A stretch of 64,000 nt of DNA from Pseudomonas abyssi (GTDB lineage Bacteria > Pseudomonadota > Gammaproteobacteria > Pseudomonadales > Pseudomonadaceae): the NCBI RefSeq assembly GCF_002307495.1, contig NZ_NTMR01000014.1, forward strand, positions 1-64,000, in the 5' to 3' direction. Each line of letters opens with the position of its first letter. Within the stretch, counting starts at the first letter, position 1. The notes under the pieces are model-generated. The model was given only the letters and a program-made list of their open reading frames with translations, made no database searches and was not told where the DNA came from. Of the stretch, positions 1-8,508 are shown piece after piece. A program made the translations under genes and the position numbers.

Positions 1-758
1 GCCTGTCGCGTAACCAGGACGTACTGAACAACGCCATCAGCCGCGCGCCATCCGGCATGTTCAACGCGGCCTGTTCGCTGGCGCCGGTGATGATCTTCCT
101 GGATGACCACAAAGCCGACACCCTGACCCGCGCCACCGATGCGGTCAAGGAGTTCGCGGCCGAGTACAACACCGACGATATGACCTTCAAGCTGGCTGCA
201 GGCAACGCCGGTATCGAAGCGGCCACCAACGAGATCATTTCCAGCTCGGAGGCGACCATCCTGGTGTTGGTGTATATCTGGGTAGGCGTGATGTGCATGA
301 TCACCTTCCGCTCGCTGCCGGCAACCATCTGCATCGTGCTGCCGCTGGTCCTTACCTCGGTGATGGGGAACGCGCTGATGGCCTTCCTCGGCATTGGCAT
401 GAAGGTGGCAACGCTGCCGGTGATCGCGTTGGGTGTAGGTATTGGTGTGGACTACGGCATCTACATCTACAGCCGCCTGGAGACCTTCCTGCGTCAGGGT
501 ATGCCGCTGCAGGAGGCGTACTACGAGACCCTGCGCTCGACGGGTAAGGCGGTACTCTTTACCGGCCTGTGTCTGGCGATCGGCGTAGCGACCTGGATTT
601 TCTCGGCTATCAAGTTCCAGGCCGACATGGGGTTGATGCTGACCTTCATGTTCCTGGTCAACATGATCGGTGCGATGCTGCTGCTGCCGGCACTGGCGCG
701 CTTCCTGATCAACCCGGAGAAGGTCCGCCGCTCCAAGGGCAGCAAGCTGTCTCACTGA
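1..758 (+). CDS. RND/MMPL-family transporter, C-terminal part (cut by window start)
   Basis: The reading frame is open from the first bases (codons start at base 3), so this is the 3' end of a longer gene. It contains the last transmembrane bundle of an MMPL/RND permease, including the GVGIGVDYGIYIYSR segment, whose Asp is the usual proton-relay residue of TM4 in such pumps. It closely matches, almost residue for residue, the C-terminal third of the complete transporter at 2138-4492, so the two are tandem paralogues separated only by a YCF48-like gene. The product is an inner-membrane proton-driven exporter; the substrate is unknown. A hairpin terminator follows directly. Family call is secure; substrate is not. 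Confidence 0.9.
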   Translation, partial: LSRNQDVLNNAISRAPSGMFNAACSLAPVMIFLDDHKADTLTRATDAVKEFAAEYNTDDMTFKLAAGNAGIEAATNEIISSSEATILVLVYIWVGVMCMITFRSLPATICIVLPLVLTSVMGNALMAFLGIGMKVATLPVIALGVGIGVDYGIYIYSRLETFLRQGMPLQEAYYETLRSTGKAVLFTGLCLAIGVATWIFSAIKFQADMGLMLTFMFLVNMIGAMLLLPALARFLINPEKVRRSKGSKLSH

Positions 759-777
759 GGCACATTGCTGCGCTGCA

Positions 778-810
778 GGGCCCGCCAGATCGGCGGGCCT
801 TGTTGTTTTT
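778..810 (+). terminator. Rho-independent terminator after the first RND gene
   Basis: A GC-rich stem (GCCCGCC at 780-786 pairing with GGCGGGC at 792-798, loop AGATC, extendable by two more pairs) is followed by the T-rich run TTGTTGTTTTT. It sits 20 bases after the stop codon. Confidence 0.8.
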
Positions 811-988
811 GGGCAGGTTAAAGTGCGATTACCGGGACAATATTGCAGCTAAAAGTGGTGATTCCGCATCAATATTGTGATTAACAAAAGATAACCGTCA
901 GCCGTTGGCGCTGGCCCCCTTGCCTCGTTACCATGATCTACTCAGCGCACCAGCGCAGAAGATTGATAACAATAAGGGGGATTGGTGT

Positions 989-2113
989 ATGCGTGAGCCC
1001 ACTCGTCGGCGCACTCAAACGACTCTGCCGGCCGTGTCCGGCCACCGGGCGCAGTTACGCAAACTGTTCTTTTCAATTCGCATGCTGTCTGCTGCCAGTC
1101 TCAGTGCCGCACTCTGTGCTGCACCGGTAGCGCTCGCTGCTGACACCGTTGCCGAGGCACCCAAACCGGCTGTCAAATCCGAGCTGGCCAGTCACACGCT
1201 GCTGCTCGATGTCGCTGCCGCGGGTGATCGCCTGGTCGCTGTGGGTAGCCGTGGCCATATCGTCTATTCAGATGACCAGGGTGCCAGCTGGACTCAGGCC
1301 GAGGTTCCGGCCCGTCAACTGCTGACCTCGGTTTTCTTCGTCGATGCCAACAACGGCTGGGCGGTAGGCCATGACTCCGTCATCCTGCACACCTCGGATG
1401 CCGGCACGAACTGGGAGATGCAATACCGCGACCCCGAGCTGGACATGCCTGAAGATCCCAACGGCCCCGGCCTGCTGGAACGCCCCCTGATGGACGTCTG
1501 GTTCCGTGATGCCAGCACCGGGTTCGCCTTTGGTGCCTACGGCATCTATCTGCGCACCGATGATGGCGGCGAGACCTGGGAAGACCTGTCTTTCGACATC
1601 GACAACCCCGATGGCTTCCACTACAACGCGGTCACTCCGGTGAAAGGCGCCGGCCTGTTCCTGGCTGGTGAAATGGGCACCCTGTATCGCTCGCCTGATT
1701 ACGGCGACACCTGGGAAACCCTGCAGAACTCTCCCTACGATGGCACCTGGTTCGGCGCTGCCGGCAACGGTGAGGCCAGCCAGGTGCTGGTCTGGGGCCT
1801 GCGCGGCAACATGTTCCGCTCTACCGACTTTGGCGACAGCTGGGAGCAGGTCGAGCTTCATACACCGAATAACGGTCCGCTGGAAGCCACGCTGCTTGGC
1901 GGCACCCTGTCTGCCGGCGACAGCCTGGCAGTGGTCGGTGCCGGCGGCGTAGTGCTGACCAGCAACAACCACGGTGAGAGCTTCGACGTGGCTGTACGCC
2001 CCGACCGCGTAGCGCTGGCAACCGCCAAGTATCTGCCTGATGGCCAGATGCTGCTGGTCGGTCAGCACGGTGTGGTCAAGGCATCCCCCAAGGGTCTGCC
2101 CAACATTCAATAA
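989..2113 (+). CDS. Secreted YCF48/BNR-repeat beta-propeller protein
   Basis: A 374-residue protein made of repeated blades with the motif S.D.G.(S/T)W (for example SDDQGASW, TSDAGTNW, TDDGGETW, SPDYGDTW, STDFGDSW), the signature of YCF48/photosystem-II-assembly-like and sialidase-type propellers. A hydrophobic stretch ending VALAAD near residue 50 looks like a Sec signal peptide, so it is probably periplasmic. I chose the ATG at 989 because AAGGGGG lies eight bases upstream; an ATG at 1082 would give a more conventional signal peptide, and a TTG at 905 has no good ribosome-binding site. It lies between two paralogous RND pumps, 24 bases before the second, which suggests a periplasmic partner of these exporters. 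The exact function is unknown. Confidence 0.85.
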   Translation: MREPTRRRTQTTLPAVSGHRAQLRKLFFSIRMLSAASLSAALCAAPVALAADTVAEAPKPAVKSELASHTLLLDVAAAGDRLVAVGSRGHIVYSDDQGASWTQAEVPARQLLTSVFFVDANNGWAVGHDSVILHTSDAGTNWEMQYRDPELDMPEDPNGPGLLERPLMDVWFRDASTGFAFGAYGIYLRTDDGGETWEDLSFDIDNPDGFHYNAVTPVKGAGLFLAGEMGTLYRSPDYGDTWETLQNSPYDGTWFGAAGNGEASQVLVWGLRGNMFRSTDFGDSWEQVELHTPNNGPLEATLLGGTLSAGDSLAVVGAGGVVLTSNNHGESFDVAVRPDRVALATAKYLPDGQMLLVGQHGVVKASPKGLPNIQ

Positions 2114-2137
2114 GAATTAGCTGCCAGGAGAGTCTGG

Positions 2138-4492
2138 ATGTCCAAGCATCATCAGGAGACGAGCGCTCCCTTTGTGGAGCGGTTGATCTTCAATAACCGC
2201 ATTGTCGTATTGCTACTGTTTTCGCTGCTGACCCTGTTCTTCGGGTATCAGGCCGCGCAGGTTAAGCCCGACACCAGCTTCGAGAAGATGATTCCTCTCA
2301 AGCACCCCTACATCGCCAACATGATCGAGCACCAGAATGATCTGCCGAACCTCGGCAACACCATTCGTATTGCGGTGGCGATCAAGGACGGCGACATCTT
2401 CTCCACCGAGTACATGGAAACCCTCAAGCGCATCAACGATGAGGTGTTCTTCCTGCCGGGTGTAGACCGTTCCAACCTGCGTTCGCTGTGGACGCCGAAT
2501 GTGCGCTGGACCGAGGTGACCGAGTACGGCTTTGACGGCGGCCCGGTGGCCAATCGTCCGGCGTACCTGAGTGAAGCGGATCTGGACGAGCTGCGGGAAA
2601 ACGTACTCAAGTCCGGTGAAATCGGTCGTCTGGTGGCGAACAACTTCAAGTCGACCATCATCGACATCCCGCTGCAGGAAGCCTATCCCAACCCGGAAAA
2701 CCAGGGTGAGCTGATCCAGCTGGATTACGGCGATTTCTCGCGTCAGCTGGAAGAGAAGATTCGTACCGAGTTCCAGGGCGAAAACCCGAACATCCAGATC
2801 CACATTGTCGGTTTTGCCAAGAAGGTCGGTGACCTGATCGACGGCATCATCAAGGTGGTGATGTTCTTCGGTGCTGCGCTGCTGATCACCTTCGTGCTGC
2901 TGCTGATCTTTACCCGCTGCTTCAAGAGCTCGCTGACGACACTGGTTTGCTCGGTGATTGCAGTGGTATGGCAGCTTGGTTTGCTGCGCACGCTTGGCTT
3001 TGGTCTGGACCCGTACTCGATTCTGGTGCCGTTCCTGGTGTTCGCCATCGGTATCTCTCACGGTGTGCAGATCATCAATGGTATGGCGATCGAATACACC
3101 GGGGCCGACGACGCGCAAACCGCTGCCCGCCGAGCCTTCCGTGCGTTGTACATTCCGGGCATCGTGGCGCTGATCTCTGACGCCGTGGGTTTTGTGACCC
3201 TGCTGCTGATCGAGATCGAGGTTATTCGCGAGCTGGGTATCGCGGCCTCTGTCGGTGTGGGTGTGATCATCCTGACCAACCTGATGCTGCTGCCGATTCT
3301 GATGTCCTACATCGGTATCAGCCGCGGCGCTGTTGAGCGTAACCGTAACCTGGCCAACCGTCCGCAGAAGCTGTGGCTGACGATCTCGCGCTTTGCCCAC
3401 CCGACCGTCGCGCCGATCTCCATTGTGCTGGCCATTGGTGCCTTTGCCTTCGGTATCTACCACGGCAAGAACGTCGCCATCGGTGACCTTGATCCGGGTG
3501 CGCCGGAGCTGCGTGCCGACTCGCGTTACAACCTCGACAACCAGTTCATCATCGAAAACTACTCCACCAGCTCCGATATTCTGGTGGTCATGGTCAAGAC
3601 GCCGGCAGAGCGCTGCTCCGCCTACGAGACCATGGAAGCCATCGATCAGCTGGAGTGGCGCATGAACAACCTGGACGGCGTGCAATCAGCAGTATCGCTG
3701 GTGACCGTCGCCAAACAGGTGATCATGGGTAACAACGAGGGCAACCTGAAGTGGCAGACCCTGTCGCGCAACCAGGACAATCTGAACAACGCCATCAGCC
3801 GCGCGCCGTCTGGCATGTTCAACTCGGCCTGTTCGCTGGCACCGGTCATGATCTTCCTGGATGACCACAAGGCCGAAACCCTGCAGCGCGCAACCGCCGC
3901 AGTGGAAGAGTTTGCTGCCGAGTACAACACCGACGACATGCAGTTCCTGCTGGCGGCCGGTAACGCCGGTATCGAAGCGGCGACCAACGTCGTGATCGAA
4001 GCGTCGCAGACCAAAATGCTGCTGACCGTGTACGCGGTGGTGATCCTGATGTGTCTGATCACCTTCCGTTCGATCCGTGCGGTGCTGTGTATCATCATCC
4101 CGCTGGCGTTGACCTCGGTGCTGGCCAACGCACTGATGGCCTTCCTCGGCATTGGTGTGAAGGTAGCAACCCTGCCGGTAATCGCCTTGGGTGTGGGTAT
4201 CGGGGTGGACTACGGCATCTATATCTACAGCCGTCTGGAAACCTATCTGCGTCAGGGCCTGCCGCTGCAGGAAGCCTACTATGAAACCCTGAAGACCACG
4301 GGTAAGGCAGTGACCTTCACCGGCTTTACCCTGGCCATCGGTGTTGCCACCTGGATCTTCTCCGCGATCAAGTTCCAGGCTGACATGGGTATCCTGCTGA
4401 CCTTTATGTTCCTGTGGAACATGTTCGGCGCCCTGTGGCTGCTGCCGGCGCTGGCTCGCTTCTTGATCCGTCCGGACAAGCTGCGTAGCTGA
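2138..4492 (+). CDS. RND/MMPL-family transporter, complete
   Basis: A 784-residue inner-membrane permease with the duplicated RND architecture: TM1 near residues 23-43, a periplasmic loop, a five-helix bundle from about 235 to 400, a second loop, and a second bundle from about 630 to 775. The first bundle carries FAIGISHGVQIINGM and the second GVGIGVDYGIYIYSR with Asp691 as the likely proton-relay residue. It belongs to the MMPL (PF03176) predicted-exporter group rather than the drug-efflux AcrB group, being about 250 residues shorter. AGGAGAG precedes the ATG at good spacing. It is probably co-transcribed with the YCF48-like gene upstream, and is a close paralogue of the truncated gene at the window start. 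Substrate unknown; lipids or hydrophobic compounds are typical of the family. Confidence 0.9.
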   Translation: MSKHHQETSAPFVERLIFNNRIVVLLLFSLLTLFFGYQAAQVKPDTSFEKMIPLKHPYIANMIEHQNDLPNLGNTIRIAVAIKDGDIFSTEYMETLKRINDEVFFLPGVDRSNLRSLWTPNVRWTEVTEYGFDGGPVANRPAYLSEADLDELRENVLKSGEIGRLVANNFKSTIIDIPLQEAYPNPENQGELIQLDYGDFSRQLEEKIRTEFQGENPNIQIHIVGFAKKVGDLIDGIIKVVMFFGAALLITFVLLLIFTRCFKSSLTTLVCSVIAVVWQLGLLRTLGFGLDPYSILVPFLVFAIGISHGVQIINGMAIEYTGADDAQTAARRAFRALYIPGIVALISDAVGFVTLLLIEIEVIRELGIAASVGVGVIILTNLMLLPILMSYIGISRGAVERNRNLANRPQKLWLTISRFAHPTVAPISIVLAIGAFAFGIYHGKNVAIGDLDPGAPELRADSRYNLDNQFIIENYSTSSDILVVMVKTPAERCSAYETMEAIDQLEWRMNNLDGVQSAVSLVTVAKQVIMGNNEGNLKWQTLSRNQDNLNNAISRAPSGMFNSACSLAPVMIFLDDHKAETLQRATAAVEEFAAEYNTDDMQFLLAAGNAGIEAATNVVIEASQTKMLLTVYAVVILMCLITFRSIRAVLCIIIPLALTSVLANALMAFLGIGVKVATLPVIALGVGIGVDYGIYIYSRLETYLRQGLPLQEAYYETLKTTGKAVTFTGFTLAIGVATWIFSAIKFQADMGILLTFMFLWNMFGALWLLPALARFLIRPDKLRS

Positions 4493-4508
4493 GTGAATTG
4501 AGCTGCAC

Positions 4509-4537
4509 AAAAAAACCGCCTTCGGGCGGTTTTTTTG
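4509..4537 (+). terminator. Strong Rho-independent terminator with UUCG tetraloop
   Basis: ACCGCC (4515-4520), loop TTCG, GGCGGT (4525-4530), flanked by an A-run and a T-run that extend the stem and give a T tract in both directions. The C(UUCG)G loop is an especially stable RNA tetraloop. It closes the RND operon. Confidence 0.93.
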
Positions 4538-4619
4538 TGGGCGATATTTAGGGGGCGGTACGGAGTTTCAGGGTGCGTGTGCTGCTTGGCGCGTCAATGG
4601 GGTGGTGGAGTGTGCACCC

Positions 4620-4860
4620 GGGGTTCGTCCCGTTTACGCGGGCGAGTAGCGCAGGGCTGGCGGGAAAAAGGACGGCAGCCTGTTTGAGGAGCGTAGCGAC
4701 GAGTTCTGCCGGCCCCCGTCAGACCGAGCAACGCAGCGAACCCGAAGGGCCGCGTAGTCGGGTGCCCGGGGGGATTGCCAAGGGGGGCTGGGCAAGCAGC
4801 CCCCCTTGGCTCGCCGTGAAGGCGAAAAGAGGACAAGACGGCAGCGCGTCCGCGACTTGA
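4620..4860. repeat. Repeat-like intergenic element with perfect 14-bp hairpin
   Basis: The 546 bases between the RND terminator and the batD-like stop hold no convincing gene. Within them lies a GC-rich block with short reiterated motifs (AGCGTAGCGA, AACGCAGCGA, CCGCGTAGTCGGGTGCCCGG) and a perfect inverted repeat: 4777-4790 pairs with 4797-4810 around a six-base loop. No T-run follows, so it is not a simple terminator. It resembles, from memory, dispersed intergenic elements seen in many Pseudomonas genomes; copies elsewhere in this genome cannot be checked here. The flanking stretch 4861-5038 shows nothing recognisable. Confidence 0.5.
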
Positions 4861-5038
4861 GCAACCAGAGACAATACGTGAAAACGGCTTGCCAGAAACT
4901 GACTGTTCCGGCTTGCCATCGTAGAGGTATGAAAGAGCCTTGCTAGAGCCGGTGTTCAATGCGTGGTTTGAAATGTTTTCGACGCTGGAGCAATGCCAGG
5001 CAGCCGTTCAGAGCCGCTGTTGTGCGGATAACCAACGC

Positions 5039-6700
5039 TCACACATCCGGATACAACGGCTCAATCCCGCCTTCGCCGAGGGCTTCGGCTTCGCGCTGGC
5101 GGGTCTGGGTGACTTTGCGGACTGCGCGCCAGAGGGTTTTGCCGCGCCAGGTGCTGTCGATCTGGCCGAACAGGCAGGCGTTGAGTTCGTCTAGCGCGTC
5201 GGCCAGCACCGGGTAGGCGTGGCTGAGGGCGATCAGGTCGCTGTCCTGACGCCTGGCCCAGTGTTCCAGTGCCTTGCGGGCGTCGGCAGGGCGGTTGTGG
5301 CGGCAGGCGGTCTGCAGGTCGGCCAGCGGATTGTCGGGCTGGTCGCTTTCCAGGCTGACGCTGTCTTCGTCCAGTTGCTGCAACGCATTGAGTTCGCGGC
5401 GGGCAGTGCGCAGCAGATGCAGCGCGGCGAGCAGAGCGCAGAACAGCACCGCGCTGAGCAGTTGCCACGGCCAGTGGGGGGAAGCATCTGCGCCCGGGGG
5501 CAGGTTCCAGTCCGGCGGTGGTGGCGGGGCGGTGCCGTTGCCGCGTACGTTCAGTTGTACGGCGGCCAGTTCGGAGGTTTCCAGTTGATCTGTCTGGGTG
5601 TTCCACCACTGGACTCGGATCGCAGGGATCTCGAAGCGGCCGGCATGACGGGTGACGACTGCAGAGCTTTCCTGACGCAGGCCAAGAATGCCAGCGTCGG
5701 ACAGCTGATTCTCCAACTGCGGCTGGTCACTGTACTGACGCAGATCGTCGTCGCTGCCACTTAGGGCGCTGAGTTCCGGCAACTGGCTGGCGGTGAGGCC
5801 GTCGGCCTGGATCGACAGGGTACGGGTCAGCGGCTCGCCGCGTTGCAGTTCTTGGCTGGGGTCGGGCTGCCAGTTCTGGCTCAGGCGCACCTGACGCGCC
5901 GGCAGCCATGGCGTGTCGGCGGGATAGCTGTCCGGTACAGGGCGCACCTCCAGCTGCAGGCTGGGTGAGCGCAGCTGCACAAAACGGGCATTGTGGCCGC
6001 TGCCACTGCTACCTGCCTCGCGGGGCTGCAGGGCGGTCGCGCTGAAGAGTTGTGAGGGAATTTCCAACGGACCGCTGCGCTGCGGGTAGATGGCGTAGCG
6101 AATTTCGATGACGCCGTGTACCACGCCATCGAGCGTGCGTTCGTAGGTTTTCGGCGCGCTCAGCGCCTCGACCCGGGCATCGGGGATATCCAGCCCGCTG
6201 AGGGTAGAGTCATCGTACAGCGAGACCGAATGGAAGATACGCAGGGTCAGCAGCACCTGAGCCTGAACATAAGGGGTGAGGGTGTCGACCTCGGCATCGA
6301 TAAACACGGGTGCCTGGTTGGCAGGATCGGCGTTGGCCAGTTGTTCGGCAGTGAGCACGCGCAGGCTGACGGGCTCGCTATGGTCGCCGCGCAGGGTCAG
6401 GGGCGGGATGACGACAAAGCCGCTCCGTAACGGCCGCAACTCGATGACCCAGCGGGTGACCGGCACGGTGCGGCCGTTGATCTGGCTGACCAGACTCAGG
6501 CGACGGTTGCCGAGCACATCAAAGTGTTCGTACAGTGGTGTCAGATCGAGTTGGTCGTCGCGGCTGGCCAGGGTGCTTTCCAGCGTCAGCTCAAGGGTCT
6601 GTTCCGGCTCCAGCTGAGTGCGGTTGACGCTTGCCTGCAGCGCCGCCTGCAGCGGCGCGCTGGCGCATAACAGCACGAGGATGAGAAACAGCTGGCGCAT
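5039..6700 (-). CDS. BatD-family (oxygen-tolerance-like) membrane protein
   Basis: A 553-residue protein with a clear N-terminal signal peptide (MRQLFLILVLLCASAPLQA), a long beta-rich periplasmic region and one transmembrane helix near residue 430 (WQLLSAVLFCALLAALHLLR) followed by a cytoplasmic tail, the layout of BatD (PF13584). The start ATG overlaps the stop of the upstream VWA-TPR gene by one base (TAATG), showing translational coupling; an in-frame extension further upstream was rejected because the signal peptide begins here. It is the last gene of the MoxR/VWA operon. BatD proteins are thought to work with BatA/B VWA proteins in envelope stress tolerance; the molecular role is not established. 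Confidence 0.88.
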   Translation of the reverse strand: MRQLFLILVLLCASAPLQAALQASVNRTQLEPEQTLELTLESTLASRDDQLDLTPLYEHFDVLGNRRLSLVSQINGRTVPVTRWVIELRPLRSGFVVIPPLTLRGDHSEPVSLRVLTAEQLANADPANQAPVFIDAEVDTLTPYVQAQVLLTLRIFHSVSLYDDSTLSGLDIPDARVEALSAPKTYERTLDGVVHGVIEIRYAIYPQRSGPLEIPSQLFSATALQPREAGSSGSGHNARFVQLRSPSLQLEVRPVPDSYPADTPWLPARQVRLSQNWQPDPSQELQRGEPLTRTLSIQADGLTASQLPELSALSGSDDDLRQYSDQPQLENQLSDAGILGLRQESSAVVTRHAGRFEIPAIRVQWWNTQTDQLETSELAAVQLNVRGNGTAPPPPPDWNLPPGADASPHWPWQLLSAVLFCALLAALHLLRTARRELNALQQLDEDSVSLESDQPDNPLADLQTACRHNRPADARKALEHWARRQDSDLIALSHAYPVLADALDELNACLFGQIDSTWRGKTLWRAVRKVTQTRQREAEALGEGGIEPLYPDV

Positions 6701-8508
6701 TATCGTGGGCGTCCGTCCGGTTGTTGCAGGTGCTGATAGAGAAACTTGCGGCGCAGCAGTTCTGCCGGGTTGTCGTGAATATCGCGCAACCATTGTTGCA
6801 CAGCCTGCTGCTGTTCTATCTCATGTCGACTGCTACCGCCACCGATGCTGCCGCTTTCACTGCTACTGGCGCTGCTGTCGTCAGGGCTGTTGACCAGCTC
6901 ACCCGACAAGGCTGCGCCCTGTTCGCCTGGCTGGCCGGTGTCGCTGCCGCCTTGCCCTGTTGCGCTGTTGCTGGCGGCGCTGCTGTTGTCAACGGCCTCC
7001 GGGTTGGGGTTTTGCGGGCCTGCGTTGGCGTTGGACTCGGGCTGGCCGTCCTCGGCGCTGCCGGTCTGGTCTGGCTCGCCGTCGCTGCCGGCGCCTGACT
7101 GCTCGCTGCCCGAGGCGCTAGAGGCGTCAGCCTGGTCCTCAAGACTGGCCAGATAGGCTTCAACCAATTGGCGGTTGTGACGGGCGGCGGTGTGGTCCGG
7201 CGCCTGGGTAAGGGCGGCCTCAAAGGCCTGGAGGGCGGCCCGGTAGTCTTCGGCGAGTGCCAGTGCCGTGCCCTGACTGAAGTGGTAGTTGGCGTTGCTC
7301 GGCTCTGCGCTGGCGAGCGCCCCCCAGGCGTCCGCGGCGGCCTGGTAATCACCGCTTTGCAACAATGCCCAAGCGCGCCACTGCGGATCTTCAAAGCGGC
7401 TGGCGGCTTCAGCGCTTTTGCCTTCTTGCAGCAGCCGGCTGGCCTGCTGGTCCGGCCGTTGCCACAAATCCTGCCAGCTCATGGCGCTGGCCGGTGGCGG
7501 CAGCCATAGCGCCACCAGCAACACCAGCAACCACCCGCGGCGCGCGCCCAGGGCTGCCAGCGGCAACAGCAATAGCAGCAGCCAGTGTCCCTGATCCTGC
7601 CGTTGCACGGCCGCGGGGCCGCTGGTGGACTGGCTGTCGGGCGCTGAGAGTAAGTGTTGCAGATCGCTGTCGTCGGCGCTTAGCCGGCGATAGTCGCCGC
7701 CCTCGGTGCGGGCGAAGGCGAGCATTGCCGACTCATCCAGGCGCGGTAGCATGATGCGACCCTGTTCGTCGCGCATGAAGCCGCCCTCGGCCAGTGGAAT
7801 GGGCGCGCCGTCGGCCGTGCCGATGCCGATCACCCGCAGCGCATTGCCCAGTTCCCGCCGGGCAGAGGATGCCAAGGCGTTATCCGCGTCTTCAATGCCG
7901 CTGGTCAGCAGCAGCACCTGTGTGCGGCTGTCACCGCGCGAGGCGCGCATGTCTGCGGCCAGCTGCAGGGCCTGATCGAGCTGCTGACCACGGACCGGCA
8001 TGATGTCAGGGTGCAGCGCGTCGAGCAGGTTGCTCAGGGTCTCGTGGTCGCGGGTCAGCGGCGCAACCAGGTGTGCGCTGCCGGCGTAGGCAATCAGCGC
8101 CACACGCCGGTCCGGGTAGGTGCGCAGCAGGTCGCGAATCTTACGCTTGGCCTGCTCCAGGCGAGTCGGTGGCAGGTCATTGGAGAGCATGCTGCGCGAG
8201 ACCTGCAGCACGATGATCAGGCTGCCGCTGTCCTCGCGTCGCTGGGTGTTGTCTGCCTCCCACGCTGGCCCGGCGAGGATCAGCAAGGCCAGCGTCCAGA
8301 CGCTGGCCAGCAACAGATAGCGGCCAAGGTAGTGGCGACCGCTGTGCTGCTGCAGCAGTACGCGCCGCAGGTTGGCTGGCAGCAGCGCATCCCAGCCTGA
8401 GTGCTGACGCCGGTGGCGGTACAGATACCAGCACAGCAGCAACGCCGGGGCGATGCCGAGTAACCACAGTGGGCGCAGGAAGGTAAAGGGCAGCAGCAAT
8501 TCAGGCAT
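6700..8508 (-). CDS. Membrane VWA-domain protein fused to TPR repeats (BatB/BatC-like)
   Basis: A 602-residue protein: two N-terminal transmembrane helices (about residues 12-30 and 62-82), a von Willebrand A domain from about 95, a second hydrophobic segment, TPR-like repeats, a low-complexity Ser/Gly/Asp/Gln-rich linker, and a conserved-looking tail (WLRDIHDNPAELLRRKFLYQ). The metal-binding motif of the VWA domain reads LQVSRS, with Gln102 where the first Asp of DxSxS is expected, so metal binding is probably impaired. The start ATG at 8508 lies inside the end of the preceding VWA gene (8-bp overlap). It probably acts with its neighbours as a MoxR-dependent envelope complex. Confidence 0.88.
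   Translation of the reverse strand: MPELLLPFTFLRPLWLLGIAPALLLCWYLYRHRRQHSGWDALLPANLRRVLLQQHSGRHYLGRYLLLASVWTLALLILAGPAWEADNTQRREDSGSLIIVLQVSRSMLSNDLPPTRLEQAKRKIRDLLRTYPDRRVALIAYAGSAHLVAPLTRDHETLSNLLDALHPDIMPVRGQQLDQALQLAADMRASRGDSRTQVLLLTSGIEDADNALASSARRELGNALRVIGIGTADGAPIPLAEGGFMRDEQGRIMLPRLDESAMLAFARTEGGDYRRLSADDSDLQHLLSAPDSQSTSGPAAVQRQDQGHWLLLLLLPLAALGARRGWLLVLLVALWLPPPASAMSWQDLWQRPDQQASRLLQEGKSAEAASRFEDPQWRAWALLQSGDYQAAADAWGALASAEPSNANYHFSQGTALALAEDYRAALQAFEAALTQAPDHTAARHNRQLVEAYLASLEDQADASSASGSEQSGAGSDGEPDQTGSAEDGQPESNANAGPQNPNPEAVDNSSAASNSATGQGGSDTGQPGEQGAALSGELVNSPDDSSASSSESGSIGGGSSRHEIEQQQAVQQWLRDIHDNPAELLRRKFLYQHLQQPDGRPR

Noticed and set aside
2213..3685. 490-codon open frame on the minus strand opposite the RND transporter
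   Set aside because: It is rich in Gln, His, Asp and Arg with no domain pattern, and the plus strand encodes an obvious full-length transporter. High-GC antisense frames of this length are expected.
4573..4959. Small open frames on both strands in the gene-free stretch before batD
   Set aside because: They are Arg/Pro/Ser-rich, lie over the repeat-like element, have no ribosome-binding sites and no family resemblance.
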